Program-made: the position numbers and the translations under genes
The notes under the pieces: generated by a model
The model's input: only the letters and a program-made list of their open reading frames with translations
What the model was told of the DNA's origin: nothing
The model's database searches: none
DNA from: Erwinia pyrifoliae DSM 12163
GTDB lineage: Bacteria; Pseudomonadota; Gammaproteobacteria; Enterobacterales; Enterobacteriaceae
DNA: 64,000 nucleotides
Assembly (NCBI RefSeq): GCF_000026985.1
Contig: NC_017390.1
Coordinates: forward strand, 879,435-943,434
Direction: 5' to 3'
Shown here: one piece after another, positions 1 to 8,004 of the stretch
Position numbering within the stretch: position 1 is the first letter of the stretch
Layout: every line of letters begins with the position of its first letter

Positions 1-426
1 GCACCATTATGCGGGATGCTTACACTGGCATATTGTCTTTGGACGGTTGTCAGACCAGCCAATATAATCAGGGTTGAACATTCAGTTATATTTGTTGAGC
101 ATTTGCCCATAACGAAAAAAGGCAAACTTAACTGGTGGTTAAAAAATAAAGAAAATCTGGGAAATGAATATCATATTTTTGAGGCTAAAAATAATTTTAC
201 CGTGGTGGTTATGAATTTTGGTGGCTACGAAAAGTTACCACAAGGAACAAGAGATGGCTCTACAGATGACTATACCTGTTTTGATGATGCTAAAAATAAA
301 AAATGTATATACAACGATATAGCAATAGTCATCAGAGGAAGTATAAACGGGAAAATGTTCATCAATACAGGGGGTAAAACATATATTCAAACCGCAGAGG
401 GTAAAGTGATTTTACAGGAAAAATGA
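1..426 (+). CDS. DUF943 family membrane-associated protein, 5' end outside the window
   Basis: The reading frame is open from base 1 and ends at a TAA-type stop at 424-426, so the true start probably lies upstream. The visible N-terminus (MLTLAYCLWTVVRP) is the end of a membrane segment. It is followed by the pattern typical of enterobacterial DUF943 proteins: a short beta-rich stretch, then KKGKLNWWLKNKENL, then FxVVVMNFGG and a CFDD...KKCI segment. Members are about 150 aa with one N-terminal transmembrane helix and no assigned function; they often occur in several copies in accessory regions. The gene is AT-rich compared with the T2SS genes that follow. The family assignment comes from remembered motif patterns, not a search. 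Confidence 0.6.
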   Translation, partial: APLCGMLTLAYCLWTVVRPANIIRVEHSVIFVEHLPITKKGKLNWWLKNKENLGNEYHIFEAKNNFTVVVMNFGGYEKLPQGTRDGSTDDYTCFDDAKNKKCIYNDIAIVIRGSINGKMFINTGGKTYIQTAEGKVILQEK

Positions 427-676
427 GTAACATTATCAACGACACTCTATGTCTTGATTATTTACCACAATCTGTGGTGTAAATTATTGTGCTGAATATC
501 ATCAGGGGTGTGACATGAAAGTATCTGGTTACCTGTGGGGCAAGTCTGGAAGACGATCAGGCAGGGCTGTCAGGCAGATAAAAAAACGCCCTGCCAGCAC
601 AGGCTGACAGGGCGTGGATGACCATCTTATTCAGGCCCGTACTGCGGCCAGATGATGGTTGAATATGATGGATAAC
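427..676. other. Intergenic region between two convergent genes
   Basis: This 250-bp gap separates the plus-strand DUF943 gene from the minus-strand gbpA gene. Apart from the gbpA terminator inside it (580-614) I see no ORF or RNA gene. Confidence 0.5.
580..614 (-). terminator. Rho-independent terminator of gbpA
   Basis: CGCCCTGCCAGC (587-598) pairs with GCTGACAGGGCG (603-614) around a 4-nt loop, with one mismatch. On the minus strand the stem is followed by a run of seven T (A tract at 580-586). It lies about 60 bp beyond the gbpA stop, in the right orientation for that gene. Confidence 0.85.
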
Positions 677-2143
677 TTAGTGAGCTTTTTTAGCTGCGCC
701 CACTTCGGTCCATGCATCTGCCCAAGCTGAACCTACGCCAGGCTCATAGTGGTTAGCGCTTTTAGCGTAAATTTTGCACCAGCCAGCTACCGCACCTTCT
801 TTACACTGATAGACTTTACCATTTTTGGACTGCAGTACTTTCGTTCCGCCTACGTAGCTGTCGATACTTTCAGGATAAGTGAATTCAGCATCAGTGTTAC
901 CGCCGCCTGCATTTTCGGTCAGCTTCACATTCTGGGTATCCTGTGCAGGAGCCGCGCCGTTCTCAGCCGTGGCGGTAACAACCACCGCAAAATCGCCCGC
1001 TTTCAGTTTGGAACCTTCAAGTGACAGACTAAATTTACCATCAGCACCAACGGTCGCTGTCCGGATTTCGTTCAGCTTACGCGTTTTACTGAGAAATCTT
1101 GCGGTAACTTTCGACTCAGGCGTTGCGCTTCCCGTAATATCGATCTTCACCGCGCCATCAGTCAGCCTGTACTCTTTGTTGAGTTTGTTAACTTCCAGCT
1201 CCAGAGGCGCAACCTGTTCGGTTTCAAGCTCCGGTTCAATAGCCGAAATTGGGGATTCTTTCTTGGCATAAAGGTAGTTTCTGCCAGCGGCCGGTTCCAC
1301 GGTGCCATCCGCGTTGAGTACACCGGCACGCACGTCTTTATACGTTTTGTTGACCAGTTCCGCCAACGCCTTGCCCCAGACCTCTTTTTTACCTTCGGCA
1401 TCGCTGTTGATATTCAGGGTAACGCCGGCACCCGTCTTTTCTGTGTCTTCGAATACGCGAATCGACGCGGTGTCACCTGCCTTAAGATCTAAGGTTGGAT
1501 TAATTGTGCCGACTGACTTTGGAAATTCAGAAGGAACGGCGTTTCCAAAGTCGACATCGATAACTTTGTAGAAGGTATTGTCGGTATCAGCGATTTCCCA
1601 AACGGCATAAATCACCTGATAACCGGTACGTTCAGGGACTACGCAGTTATGGCTGACCGGGCCTAATGGTGCCGCAGCCCCTGACATCTCATTCACACAG
1701 AACGGCACTAATTCAAATGAGTCACGCGTTAGCGGCTTGTTAGCATCCCAGCCCTGCTTGGTAATAAAGTAGTTGAAGTTCGTGGTTTTATGCGCTGCGG
1801 TAATCTCCCATGTGAACGTGTTTTCCCCTGCTTTAATTGGACTTTTGGCCCACAGATCGGCAGTTTGCAGGTTAAGTTTTGCGGCCATTCCTTCAGTACT
1901 ACCAACGGCACTGGCAAGTTTCCCATCTGGCGGGTACATAAGTTGTTCAGGGAAGCCTTTATGCGATTCACCTACGGATTGAGGATTATATTGTACCTGG
2001 TCACCGCATTTTTCAGGGCTGTTTTTCTGCAGTTTGCACATGGTGTCACGCGAAGGTGGGTTACTGACATAACCATGTGCTAAAACACTGCCGCTGACTA
2101 ATAAGGTGGTAATGGCAAGAGCGAGTTTGTTAACTTTCATCAT
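677..2143 (-). CDS. gbpA: N-acetylglucosamine/chitin-binding protein GbpA (AA10 lytic polysaccharide monooxygenase)
   Basis: A secreted chitin-active protein of 488 aa. A signal peptide (MKVNKLALAITTLLVSGSVLA) is cut just before HGYVSNPPSRD. The exposed N-terminal histidine and the later histidine of the AA10 domain (about residues 23-205) form the copper histidine brace that cleaves chitin oxidatively. The middle (about 210-420) matches the two GbpA accessory domains that bind bacterial cells. The C-terminus (about 425-488) is a CBM5/12-type chitin-binding module with the aromatic and cysteine pattern YQCKEGAVAGWCK. Length and domain order match Vibrio cholerae GbpA, which is exported by a type II secretion system. 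The T2SS operon next door makes it a likely substrate here (inference). The gene stands alone with its own terminator. Confidence 0.9.
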   Translation of the reverse strand: MMKVNKLALAITTLLVSGSVLAHGYVSNPPSRDTMCKLQKNSPEKCGDQVQYNPQSVGESHKGFPEQLMYPPDGKLASAVGSTEGMAAKLNLQTADLWAKSPIKAGENTFTWEITAAHKTTNFNYFITKQGWDANKPLTRDSFELVPFCVNEMSGAAAPLGPVSHNCVVPERTGYQVIYAVWEIADTDNTFYKVIDVDFGNAVPSEFPKSVGTINPTLDLKAGDTASIRVFEDTEKTGAGVTLNINSDAEGKKEVWGKALAELVNKTYKDVRAGVLNADGTVEPAAGRNYLYAKKESPISAIEPELETEQVAPLELEVNKLNKEYRLTDGAVKIDITGSATPESKVTARFLSKTRKLNEIRTATVGADGKFSLSLEGSKLKAGDFAVVVTATAENGAAPAQDTQNVKLTENAGGGNTDAEFTYPESIDSYVGGTKVLQSKNGKVYQCKEGAVAGWCKIYAKSANHYEPGVGSAWADAWTEVGAAKKAH

Positions 2144-2413
2144 TTCAAATATTCCGTATTTGCTAATATCTATAAATAGAGGCCGGACGATCCATACCTC
2201 TTGCTATAACTGCAAACCGCAGCTAAGCCAGTGAAGAATAGGGGTAAATTCAGGGGGGCGGTACTTAATGATTCTTATAGCGCGTTAAAACCCCCTTCCC
2301 CTTTTTTCAGTGCGAAGCTCAGCTTATAAAATTTTATTAGGATGCCTTATTTACCTGTTTCCTTAAAAAGGCTTAAATCAGCTTATTAAAACGCCAACAA
2401 ATCCTGACAAAGG

Positions 2414-2419
2414 TATAAT
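2414..2419 (+). promoter_or_regulatory. Perfect -10 hexamer (TATAAT) before gspS
   Basis: TATAAT sits 29 bp upstream of the ATG at 2448. I see no good -35 at 16-18 bp spacing. If this is the -10, transcription would begin near 2425, so the upstream ATG at 2418 would not be in the mRNA. Confidence 0.4.
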
Positions 2420-2447
2420 GACTTATCTTCTGTCTGATGTGATGATT

Positions 2448-2828
2448 ATGAATATTAAAAACCTGAGTCCTGTTTTACTAATCCCCTTGTTGACCTTAGT
2501 CAGTTGCCAAAACCAGACGGGTGGCAAACCCGGCACGGTACCGGTGACCCGCCAGCTGGATCAACTCTCTTCCCTGGTGGCTTCTGCCAGCTGGTTAAGG
2601 CAGCACTGCAATCGTAATGATATTCCTGAGGATGCGACCTTAGCGACTAAGGCGCTGGCGCTGGCAAAAGAGCGCGGATGGCAGATTGATAACAGCTTCC
2701 GCCAGCAGCTGGCACAGCAGGTATCAGTACGTATCAGCGCACTGGACGCAGATCTGCCGTCGCAGTCGGCTAAATGCGCTGCGCTGAATCAGGCGGCCGT
2801 TCCTTTTATTCAGTACGTGCAAAAATAG
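2448..2828 (+). CDS. gspS: T2SS pilotin lipoprotein GspS (OutS/PulS type)
   Basis: A small outer-membrane lipoprotein that carries secretin (GspD) subunits to the outer membrane. The N-terminus is a lipoprotein signal peptide with lipobox LVSC. The mature part has the OutS/PulS pattern: QLDQLSSLVA...LRQHCNRNDIP, then LAKERGW, and a C-terminal KCAALNQAAVPFIQ. The two conserved cysteines (in HCNR and KCAA) match the disulfide of that family. I chose ATG 2448, which gives a 20-residue signal peptide. An in-frame ATG at 2418 has an AAAGG ribosome site but overlaps a TATAAT element. The gene converges on the gspO end of the T2SS operon and is not part of the gspC-O transcript. Confidence 0.8.
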   Translation: MNIKNLSPVLLIPLLTLVSCQNQTGGKPGTVPVTRQLDQLSSLVASASWLRQHCNRNDIPEDATLATKALALAKERGWQIDNSFRQQLAQQVSVRISALDADLPSQSAKCAALNQAAVPFIQYVQK

Positions 2829-2911
2829 GCCAGGCTGCCAGCGGCGAACGCTGGCAGTCAGCGCATGGCCGCAGGGAAGGGGGCAAAAGTCAGTGGGATA
2901 TTGAATTAGCG

Positions 2912-2943
2912 CACTGAATCAGGCCACAGGGCCTGATTCAGTG
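2912..2943. terminator. 14-bp perfect inverted repeat between convergent gspS and gspO
   Basis: CACTGAATCAGGCC (2912-2925) and its exact complement (2930-2943) flank a 4-nt ACAG loop. It lies between the gspS stop and the gspO stop. No T run follows on either strand, so it may be a Rho-independent-like barrier or an mRNA 3'-end protector rather than a classical terminator. Confidence 0.5.
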
Positions 2944-2945
2944 GT

Positions 2946-3734
2946 TCAGAAAAATGCGAAGTGGTTAGCAGAGATCAACAGCAGCAGGCCAGCGGCAGCA
3001 AGGAAGGGGCCAAAAGGCAGCGGCGCATTGAGCGACCGCCGGAACAGCAGACGGCCCAGCAGCACCCAGATAATACCGCTCACGGAAGCCAGCAGCAGCA
3101 GCAGGGGCAGCGGCTGCCAGCCCAGCCAGGCACCGAGCGCCGCCAGCAGTTTGGCATCACCCAGTCCCAGCGCATCCTTACCCGACAGCAGACGATAACC
3201 CTGTGCCAGCAGCGCCAGGCTTAAATAACCCGCTATTGCCCCGCTTACCGCAGCGGCAAGCGTGAGATGTGGCAGCCACTCCAGCAGGTTGACCGACAGG
3301 CCAAGCCACAGCAGGGGCAGCGTCAGCGCATCGGGCAGCAGCTGGTGTTCGGCATCAATCAAGACCAGCGCCAGTAACAGCCAGCTAAACAGCAGCACCG
3401 CCAGCAATAACCCCCCTGGAGGAAACAGCCAGCCGAGCGCCAGCGTTAACAGCAGCGTGCCGAACTCGGTCAGCGGATAGCGGCGCGACACCGGCTGGCA
3501 GCAATGACGGCAGCGCCCCTTCAGCAGCAGCCAGCTCAATAGTGGAATATTGTCATGCCAGCGCACCGTCGTTTTACATTGCGGGCAGTGTGAAGCCGGT
3601 AGCCACAGGTTGAACCCCGGTCGGGCACCCCCTCCGATCATCAGCGGCAGACGCCAGGTCACCACGTTAAGCAGGCTTCCGGTTGCGGCCCCCAGCAAGG
3701 CCAACAGCAACCAGTAAAAGCCGCTATCGGTCAC
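2946..3734 (-). CDS. gspO: T2SS prepilin peptidase/N-methyltransferase GspO
   Basis: An inner-membrane aspartyl protease (family A24) that cleaves the leader of pseudopilins GspG-K and methylates the new N-terminus. It has 262 aa and many hydrophobic segments. It carries the paired zinc-binding cysteines of the cytoplasmic loop (CPQC near residue 50 and CRHC near 75). Both catalytic aspartates are visible: one in LIDAEHQLLPD and one in GLGDAKLLAALG (the GxGD motif). It is the last gene of the operon and overlaps gspM by 11 bp. It could also process the PpdD pilin encoded at 20387-20830, because no other prepilin peptidase gene is present in the window. Confidence 0.92.
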   Translation of the reverse strand: MTDSGFYWLLLALLGAATGSLLNVVTWRLPLMIGGGARPGFNLWLPASHCPQCKTTVRWHDNIPLLSWLLLKGRCRHCCQPVSRRYPLTEFGTLLLTLALGWLFPPGGLLLAVLLFSWLLLALVLIDAEHQLLPDALTLPLLWLGLSVNLLEWLPHLTLAAAVSGAIAGYLSLALLAQGYRLLSGKDALGLGDAKLLAALGAWLGWQPLPLLLLLASVSGIIWVLLGRLLFRRSLNAPLPFGPFLAAAGLLLLISANHFAFF

Positions 3735-4182
3735 GATTGAGTTCCATATGCATCAGTTGCAGCTGAGTCCCCTGCTGTTCCAGCAGCAAATGCGATGGCT
3801 GTAGCGCGTAGCGCTGCTCCAGTTTCACCAGCGCGTTCAGCAAAGACCCCAGCGCAACCGTCCCCCTGGCAGCCACCCAGAGATCGGGCGACGGTTGTGA
3901 CAGAACCAATCCCGGCGGCAGCAGCCTGTTCAGTTGCTCAAGACCAGGATTCTTTTCTGGCTGACGCGCCAGCACTGCCTGCATGCGGCTTTCCAGCTGC
4001 TGTATTTGCTGCGCCTCAAGCTGGCGTTGTTGCAGATGATTGACCGCCCGCTGTTGCCAGACCATCGCCTGTTCTCTGGCGATATAAAGCCCGGCGGCGA
4101 TGGCGCTAATCAGGCAGATAACCAGCAGCCAGCGCTCCCGGGGCTGCCTGCGTTGCCAGAAGTTAAGAGTTTTGTCGCTCAT
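3724..4182 (-). CDS. gspM: T2SS inner-membrane protein GspM
   Basis: A bitopic inner-membrane protein of the assembly platform that partners GspL. It has 152 aa: a short cytoplasmic N-terminus (WQRRQPRERW), one transmembrane helix (about 18-36, LLVICLISAIAAGLYIA), a glutamine-rich coiled segment and a periplasmic ferredoxin-like domain. The size matches the family. It overlaps gspL by 4 bp, which indicates coupled translation. No gspN gene is present between gspM and gspO. Confidence 0.85.
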   Translation of the reverse strand: MSDKTLNFWQRRQPRERWLLVICLISAIAAGLYIAREQAMVWQQRAVNHLQQRQLEAQQIQQLESRMQAVLARQPEKNPGLEQLNRLLPPGLVLSQPSPDLWVAARGTVALGSLLNALVKLEQRYALQPSHLLLEQQGTQLQLMHMELNRDR

Positions 4183-5246
4183 GATTTCCTGCCAATAGTG
4201 ATGCTGCGCTCACCCTGTCGGGTCAGCTGTAAGCCCTCTGGTGCCTCCAGCGGGTTATCGGTCGGTATGACTGCAGCGAAGTGTAAACGCAGCTCCTGCT
4301 TTTTCGCATCCCACTCCAGCGTTTGCAGCGGAATTTCTTTGACATTTGCGAGCAGCGCCGAGCATTCAGTCAGCAGTACCAGCAGGCCAGCGGTGGGCTT
4401 ATGGGTTTCCTGTTGCTGTATGTGCTCAAGTAACGCCTGCGCCGGTTTAACGGGGTGCTCTTGCGGAAAGTAGCGCTGATAGCGTTGCAGCGTCTGCTGT
4501 TTAACCTGTTCGGCGGCCAGGTTCAGCTGCCAGCCGTGGTAAAGCGGCATTGCCGCCAGGCAACCACCGGACAGCATCAGCGCAACCATCAGGCTGCACA
4601 GGCTGTTACGCCAGCTGACCGTTGGGCCAAAATCACCGTGTAGCAGTGAAGGCAGGCTGATTTTTCCTGCTTCCTGGGTTAACCGCTGACGCGTTTGCTG
4701 TTCTTCAACCCGTTCGCTTAGCGTGCTGTCGTGGGCGGTAAGCAGCGGCAGGTCGGCTATGGCCACGCTAACGCCGCTGAACGGTTCGGTGCGTGCCAGC
4801 CACTGCTCCTCCAGGCGCAAAGCCTGACCCTCCGGCAGTATTAACACATCCGGCAAGGCGTAGTCTGGGGTGAAACCGCACTGTTTGACTGCGTCGATGG
4901 CGGCCTGCAGCCTGGCGGGTTCGATGGCCACCAGGTGGTTGTCCTGCGCGCTGCGCGCCAGCACGGTAATGTGCAACGAATCGACATCGCCGATGGCGGT
5001 TCCTTCCAGCTGCCATTTCAGCGCCTCTGCCGGCATTTTGCCGCCGCTCACGCAATAAAACAGGCAGTGCCCGGCGGGCACGGCCAGCCATACGCTGTCT
5101 TTCTTCCCACCGGGGATCGGGTCGTCCGCCGTGCCGCTGCTGTATGCGCCGCCAACGCTGCGGTATTCCCAGTGCAGCCTGCTGTGCGGCAGCCCGCTAA
5201 AATAAAAACAAAGCAATCCACTGTTTTTTCGTGGTTTTTTGGCCAT
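4179..5246 (-). CDS. gspL: T2SS inner-membrane platform protein GspL
   Basis: Links the cytoplasmic ATPase GspE to the inner-membrane platform. The 355-aa protein has an N-terminal actin-like cytoplasmic domain (about 1-225), one transmembrane segment near 230-250 (LCSLMVALMLSGGCLAAMPL) and a periplasmic C-terminal domain of about 100 aa. It is slightly shorter than the usual 380-400 aa. The assignment rests on the topology and on its position between gspK and gspM; the primary sequence of this family is poorly conserved. Confidence 0.82.
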   Translation of the reverse strand: MAKKPRKNSGLLCFYFSGLPHSRLHWEYRSVGGAYSSGTADDPIPGGKKDSVWLAVPAGHCLFYCVSGGKMPAEALKWQLEGTAIGDVDSLHITVLARSAQDNHLVAIEPARLQAAIDAVKQCGFTPDYALPDVLILPEGQALRLEEQWLARTEPFSGVSVAIADLPLLTAHDSTLSERVEEQQTRQRLTQEAGKISLPSLLHGDFGPTVSWRNSLCSLMVALMLSGGCLAAMPLYHGWQLNLAAEQVKQQTLQRYQRYFPQEHPVKPAQALLEHIQQQETHKPTAGLLVLLTECSALLANVKEIPLQTLEWDAKKQELRLHFAAVIPTDNPLEAPEGLQLTRQGERSITIGRKS

Positions 5247-5251
5247 CTGAT

Positions 5252-6145
5252 TTACTCGCTTAATCCATAGAGACGAGCGGTGACATGGTATTGTTCATCC
5301 TGTTTCTGGATTCGACTGCGCAGTGCCGCAAATATTGTCGGATGATCGCTCCACATCAGCAGCTCGTAGTAATCACTGCGGGTCGCCAGCACGCTTTGTA
5401 GCGTGGCGATCGCCGGGGCGATAGTTGTCATACTGAGGGATTTGGTCAATGCGCTGAGATCTGCCCAGCCATGCGGCGGACGCGAGTCCAGCAGAGAACC
5501 GAGCTGCGACATTGACAGGGTGTTAGCAAATAATGCCCGCATCAGGGGTAATTGCCGGGGGGTCAAACCGTTAATATTGACCGCCAGTCTGGTTTCCGGC
5601 GTGACGCACAGCAGCGGTTGCATCTGCCGCCACAGTTCGGGCGTCACCGCTGGCAGCTGTTTTATCTGACTGATTTCATCAAACAGACGCCATTTATTTA
5701 CCAACGGATCGGGTTTGACGAGGGCAATTATCTGCTGCATCAACGCTTCTGCCTGCGGTTTAGCGATATCCAGATTGCCCAGCATATGCAGGAAAACCTG
5801 ATGCGCCACCGGCGGTGGCACCGTGATTTCTTTCTCTGCAATACGCTGTGGCAGCAGGGTATTGAGGTTAAAGCACGCCTGGCGGTCCAGCAGTTCAAAA
5901 TGGATGAGCTGTTCGCCGAACTGACGCTGGCGCGCCAGGGTATAAGGTTTATCCAGCTTTTGTGAGGAGGTAAACCAGCGTTCAGCGCTCAACAGGTTCC
6001 ATTTACTCTGCTGAAATGCCTGGCTACTCTCTGCGCGCGCAAACGCCTGCATACCATACTGGTTAGCGGTGGTGGCCAGCAGCGCCATAATGGCGATCAT
6101 CAGCAGAACCACCAGCATCGCCATTCCCCGTTGTAATCCTGGCAT
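5252..6145 (-). CDS. gspK: T2SS minor pseudopilin GspK
   Basis: Tip component of the pseudopilus. The prepilin leader is short (MPGLQRG) with cleavage before MAMLVVLLMIAI. GspK proteins lack the usual Phe+1 and Glu+5, as here. The 297-aa length and the large periplasmic domain with a helix-hairpin-helix-like segment (VNINGLTPRQLPLM, near residues 192-206) match the family. It overlaps gspJ by one base and sits 5 bp before gspL. Confidence 0.88.
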   Translation of the reverse strand: MPGLQRGMAMLVVLLMIAIMALLATTANQYGMQAFARAESSQAFQQSKWNLLSAERWFTSSQKLDKPYTLARQRQFGEQLIHFELLDRQACFNLNTLLPQRIAEKEITVPPPVAHQVFLHMLGNLDIAKPQAEALMQQIIALVKPDPLVNKWRLFDEISQIKQLPAVTPELWRQMQPLLCVTPETRLAVNINGLTPRQLPLMRALFANTLSMSQLGSLLDSRPPHGWADLSALTKSLSMTTIAPAIATLQSVLATRSDYYELLMWSDHPTIFAALRSRIQKQDEQYHVTARLYGLSE

Positions 6146-6705
6146 TATTTTACCCCGCTCAACATGATGACCCGCGTCAGCTTGCCGTAATCGGCAATAC
6201 TCAGGCTAACCTCAATTGCCTCCGGCAGTGACAAGGTGGCGGACCACTGCTGTGACCACCTTCCCGCAGACCAGTAACGCAGGGTGACCTGCTCAATCTC
6301 CCTGAAACGGGCGGTGATAATGCGGTCGTCCACGGTTTCCCGTATCAGCTCGTTATTCACCAGCCGCCAGCGGATGGTTTGCAGAGTTGAACGTGCTGAC
6401 GGTGAACCGGGCAGGGTGCCGTTACGGCGGGTCAGCTGAAGCAAGGCTTCGGGCTTCGCGCAGATAAAGCCGGGCCGGGGGAGCGATATCGTTGCATCCC
6501 ACGCTGGGATCATCGCCTGCGAGATATCACGATCGAGCAGTGAAAACAGGCGCTGCATCTCTTCCAGCCGCGTAACATGCTGGCGCGTCAGCTCACCGTT
6601 GCGCATCACCCCTTGCAGAATCTGATATCCCATCAGGCTGAGCAGCGAAAAGATAGCCAGTGCCAGCATCATTTCGATCAGCGTAAAACCATGTTGTTTG
6701 TGCAT
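6145..6705 (-). CDS. gspJ: T2SS minor pseudopilin GspJ
   Basis: Forms the tip complex with GspI and GspK. It begins MHKQHGFTLIEMMLALAIF, with prepilin peptidase cleavage after the glycine and Glu at mature position 5. The 186-aa length and the beta-rich C-terminal domain fit the family. It overlaps gspI and gspK by one base each, so translation is tightly coupled. Confidence 0.9.
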   Translation of the reverse strand: MHKQHGFTLIEMMLALAIFSLLSLMGYQILQGVMRNGELTRQHVTRLEEMQRLFSLLDRDISQAMIPAWDATISLPRPGFICAKPEALLQLTRRNGTLPGSPSARSTLQTIRWRLVNNELIRETVDDRIITARFREIEQVTLRYWSAGRWSQQWSATLSLPEAIEVSLSIADYGKLTRVIMLSGVK

Positions 6706-7067
6706 TATTCCTTCACCTGCCAGCTGTGCAGCGTGGCGATAGCATGCTGACTGGTCTCATCCAGACGCACCTCAATCTCCAGTCCACGGATGCTGGGATC
6801 GCTGGTGCTGACACCACGCCAGCGCCAGAACCAACGCTGTTCTGTCATCAGGGTATTGCCGTGTTGCCACTGCTGTGCCGGCCAGGTCCGTTCCAGGTAC
6901 AGCTGAGCCAGCTGGTTGTCCGCCACCCAGTGAGCAAACTGCTTCTGCTCCAGATGGGTCAAATTGCGTACCTGCTCCCCGCTGGTTTTCATTAATGCCA
7001 GTCCGGCAATCGCCAGTATCGCCATTGACACCATCACTTCCAGTAGCGTCATTCCCTGTTGTTTCAT
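6705..7067 (-). CDS. gspI: T2SS minor pseudopilin GspI
   Basis: Nucleates the pseudopilus tip. It begins MKQQGMTLLEVMVSMAILA, with cleavage after glycine, Met+1 and Glu+5. Met in place of Phe at +1 is common in GspI. At 120 aa it has the usual length. The start overlaps gspH by 4 bp (ATGA). Confidence 0.9.
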   Translation of the reverse strand: MKQQGMTLLEVMVSMAILAIAGLALMKTSGEQVRNLTHLEQKQFAHWVADNQLAQLYLERTWPAQQWQHGNTLMTEQRWFWRWRGVSTSDPSIRGLEIEVRLDETSQHAIATLHSWQVKE

Positions 7068-7549
7068 GGTAACTCCCGTAGCACCAGCTCGCCCTCTGCC
7101 GCATCGATCTCACTGCCAGTGAGATCGGTTCCACTCAGTTGCAGGGTAAAGGGCGGCTGGTCACCATCGGGCAGAAACAGCAGCGTGGCCGGCAGTGTCA
7201 CCACTTTTCCCTGTTGCCGCAGAGTGAAAGACATGTTGTCCGGCAGGCGAAAACGTGCCAGCCGGTTTTCGAACGGTAGCCAGTGATAGCCGGGGAAGAG
7301 GCTGTCACTGGTACTTTTTCCCGGTGCCAGTCGCGCCAGATCACCGCGGTGAGGAGTTAACTGCAAACGCACCACCGCCCCGTCAAGTTGCGCCTGACCG
7401 GCGGCCCAGCGCATCATCACCAGCAGTTTTTCTGCTTCGGGACGGGTGCTGGCAGCGGGCTGCGTCGCCACGGCCAGCAGCGCAATGCCGCTGAACAGCA
7501 GCAGTACCAGCATCACCTCCAGCAGGGTAAATCCGGCGTGGCGCTGCAT
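7064..7549 (-). CDS. gspH: T2SS minor pseudopilin GspH
   Basis: A pseudopilin of 161 aa with the leader MQRHAG and mature start FTLLEVMLVLLLFSGIA, followed by a beta-sheet domain. It links the major pilin filament to the I-J-K tip. The order G-H-I-J-K is the canonical one. The start ATG and the gspG stop share one base. Confidence 0.88.
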   Translation of the reverse strand: MQRHAGFTLLEVMLVLLLFSGIALLAVATQPAASTRPEAEKLLVMMRWAAGQAQLDGAVVRLQLTPHRGDLARLAPGKSTSDSLFPGYHWLPFENRLARFRLPDNMSFTLRQQGKVVTLPATLLFLPDGDQPPFTLQLSGTDLTGSEIDAAEGELVLRELP

Positions 7550-7998
7550 TACGGCTCTTCGGTATCTGGCTGCCAGTTAGTCACGTCGTCCGCCGTCTGC
7601 GGTGCACCATCAGGGCCGGCAGAGAAAATATCCACCGGACCATGCTGACCGGGGCTGACCAGCTGGTAATCATTGCCCCACGGATCCTGTGGTAAACGGC
7701 GAACATAGCCGTCGCTGCGGTAATTACGCGGCACCGGCTCTGCCGTCGGCTTGGTGACCAGCGCTTTTAGCCCCTGTGCGGTGGTGGGATAGCGGCTGTT
7801 ATCCAGCCGGTACATATCCAGCGAATTTTCCAGGGTAATAATGTCACTGACGGCTTTCTGGCGATCGGCGCGGTCCTTATTGCCCATCAGGCTGGGGATC
7901 ACCAGGCTGGCAAGAATGCCGAGAATGACGATCACCACCATAATTTCCAGCAGGGTGAAGCCGCTCTGTTGGCGGCGGCGAGCAGATGATTGTTCCAT
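7549..7998 (-). CDS. gspG: T2SS major pseudopilin GspG
   Basis: The main subunit of the periplasmic pseudopilus. It has a 12-residue basic leader, then G|FTLLEIMVVIVILGILA, and the conserved C-terminal calcium-binding region with PQDPWGNDYQ and the aspartates of SAGPDGAPQTADD. The 149-aa length is normal. It is strongly conserved and the safest T2SS call apart from GspE and GspD. Confidence 0.95.
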   Translation of the reverse strand: MEQSSARRRQQSGFTLLEIMVVIVILGILASLVIPSLMGNKDRADRQKAVSDIITLENSLDMYRLDNSRYPTTAQGLKALVTKPTAEPVPRNYRSDGYVRRLPQDPWGNDYQLVSPGQHGPVDIFSAGPDGAPQTADDVTNWQPDTEEP

Positions 7999-8004
7999 CG
8001 TGAT

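Noticed and set aside
2144..2417. Possible small RNA or operator between gbpA and gspS
   Set aside because: G-rich and C-rich runs near 2230-2310 do not form a convincing hairpin or repeat; only the TATAAT before gspS is notable.
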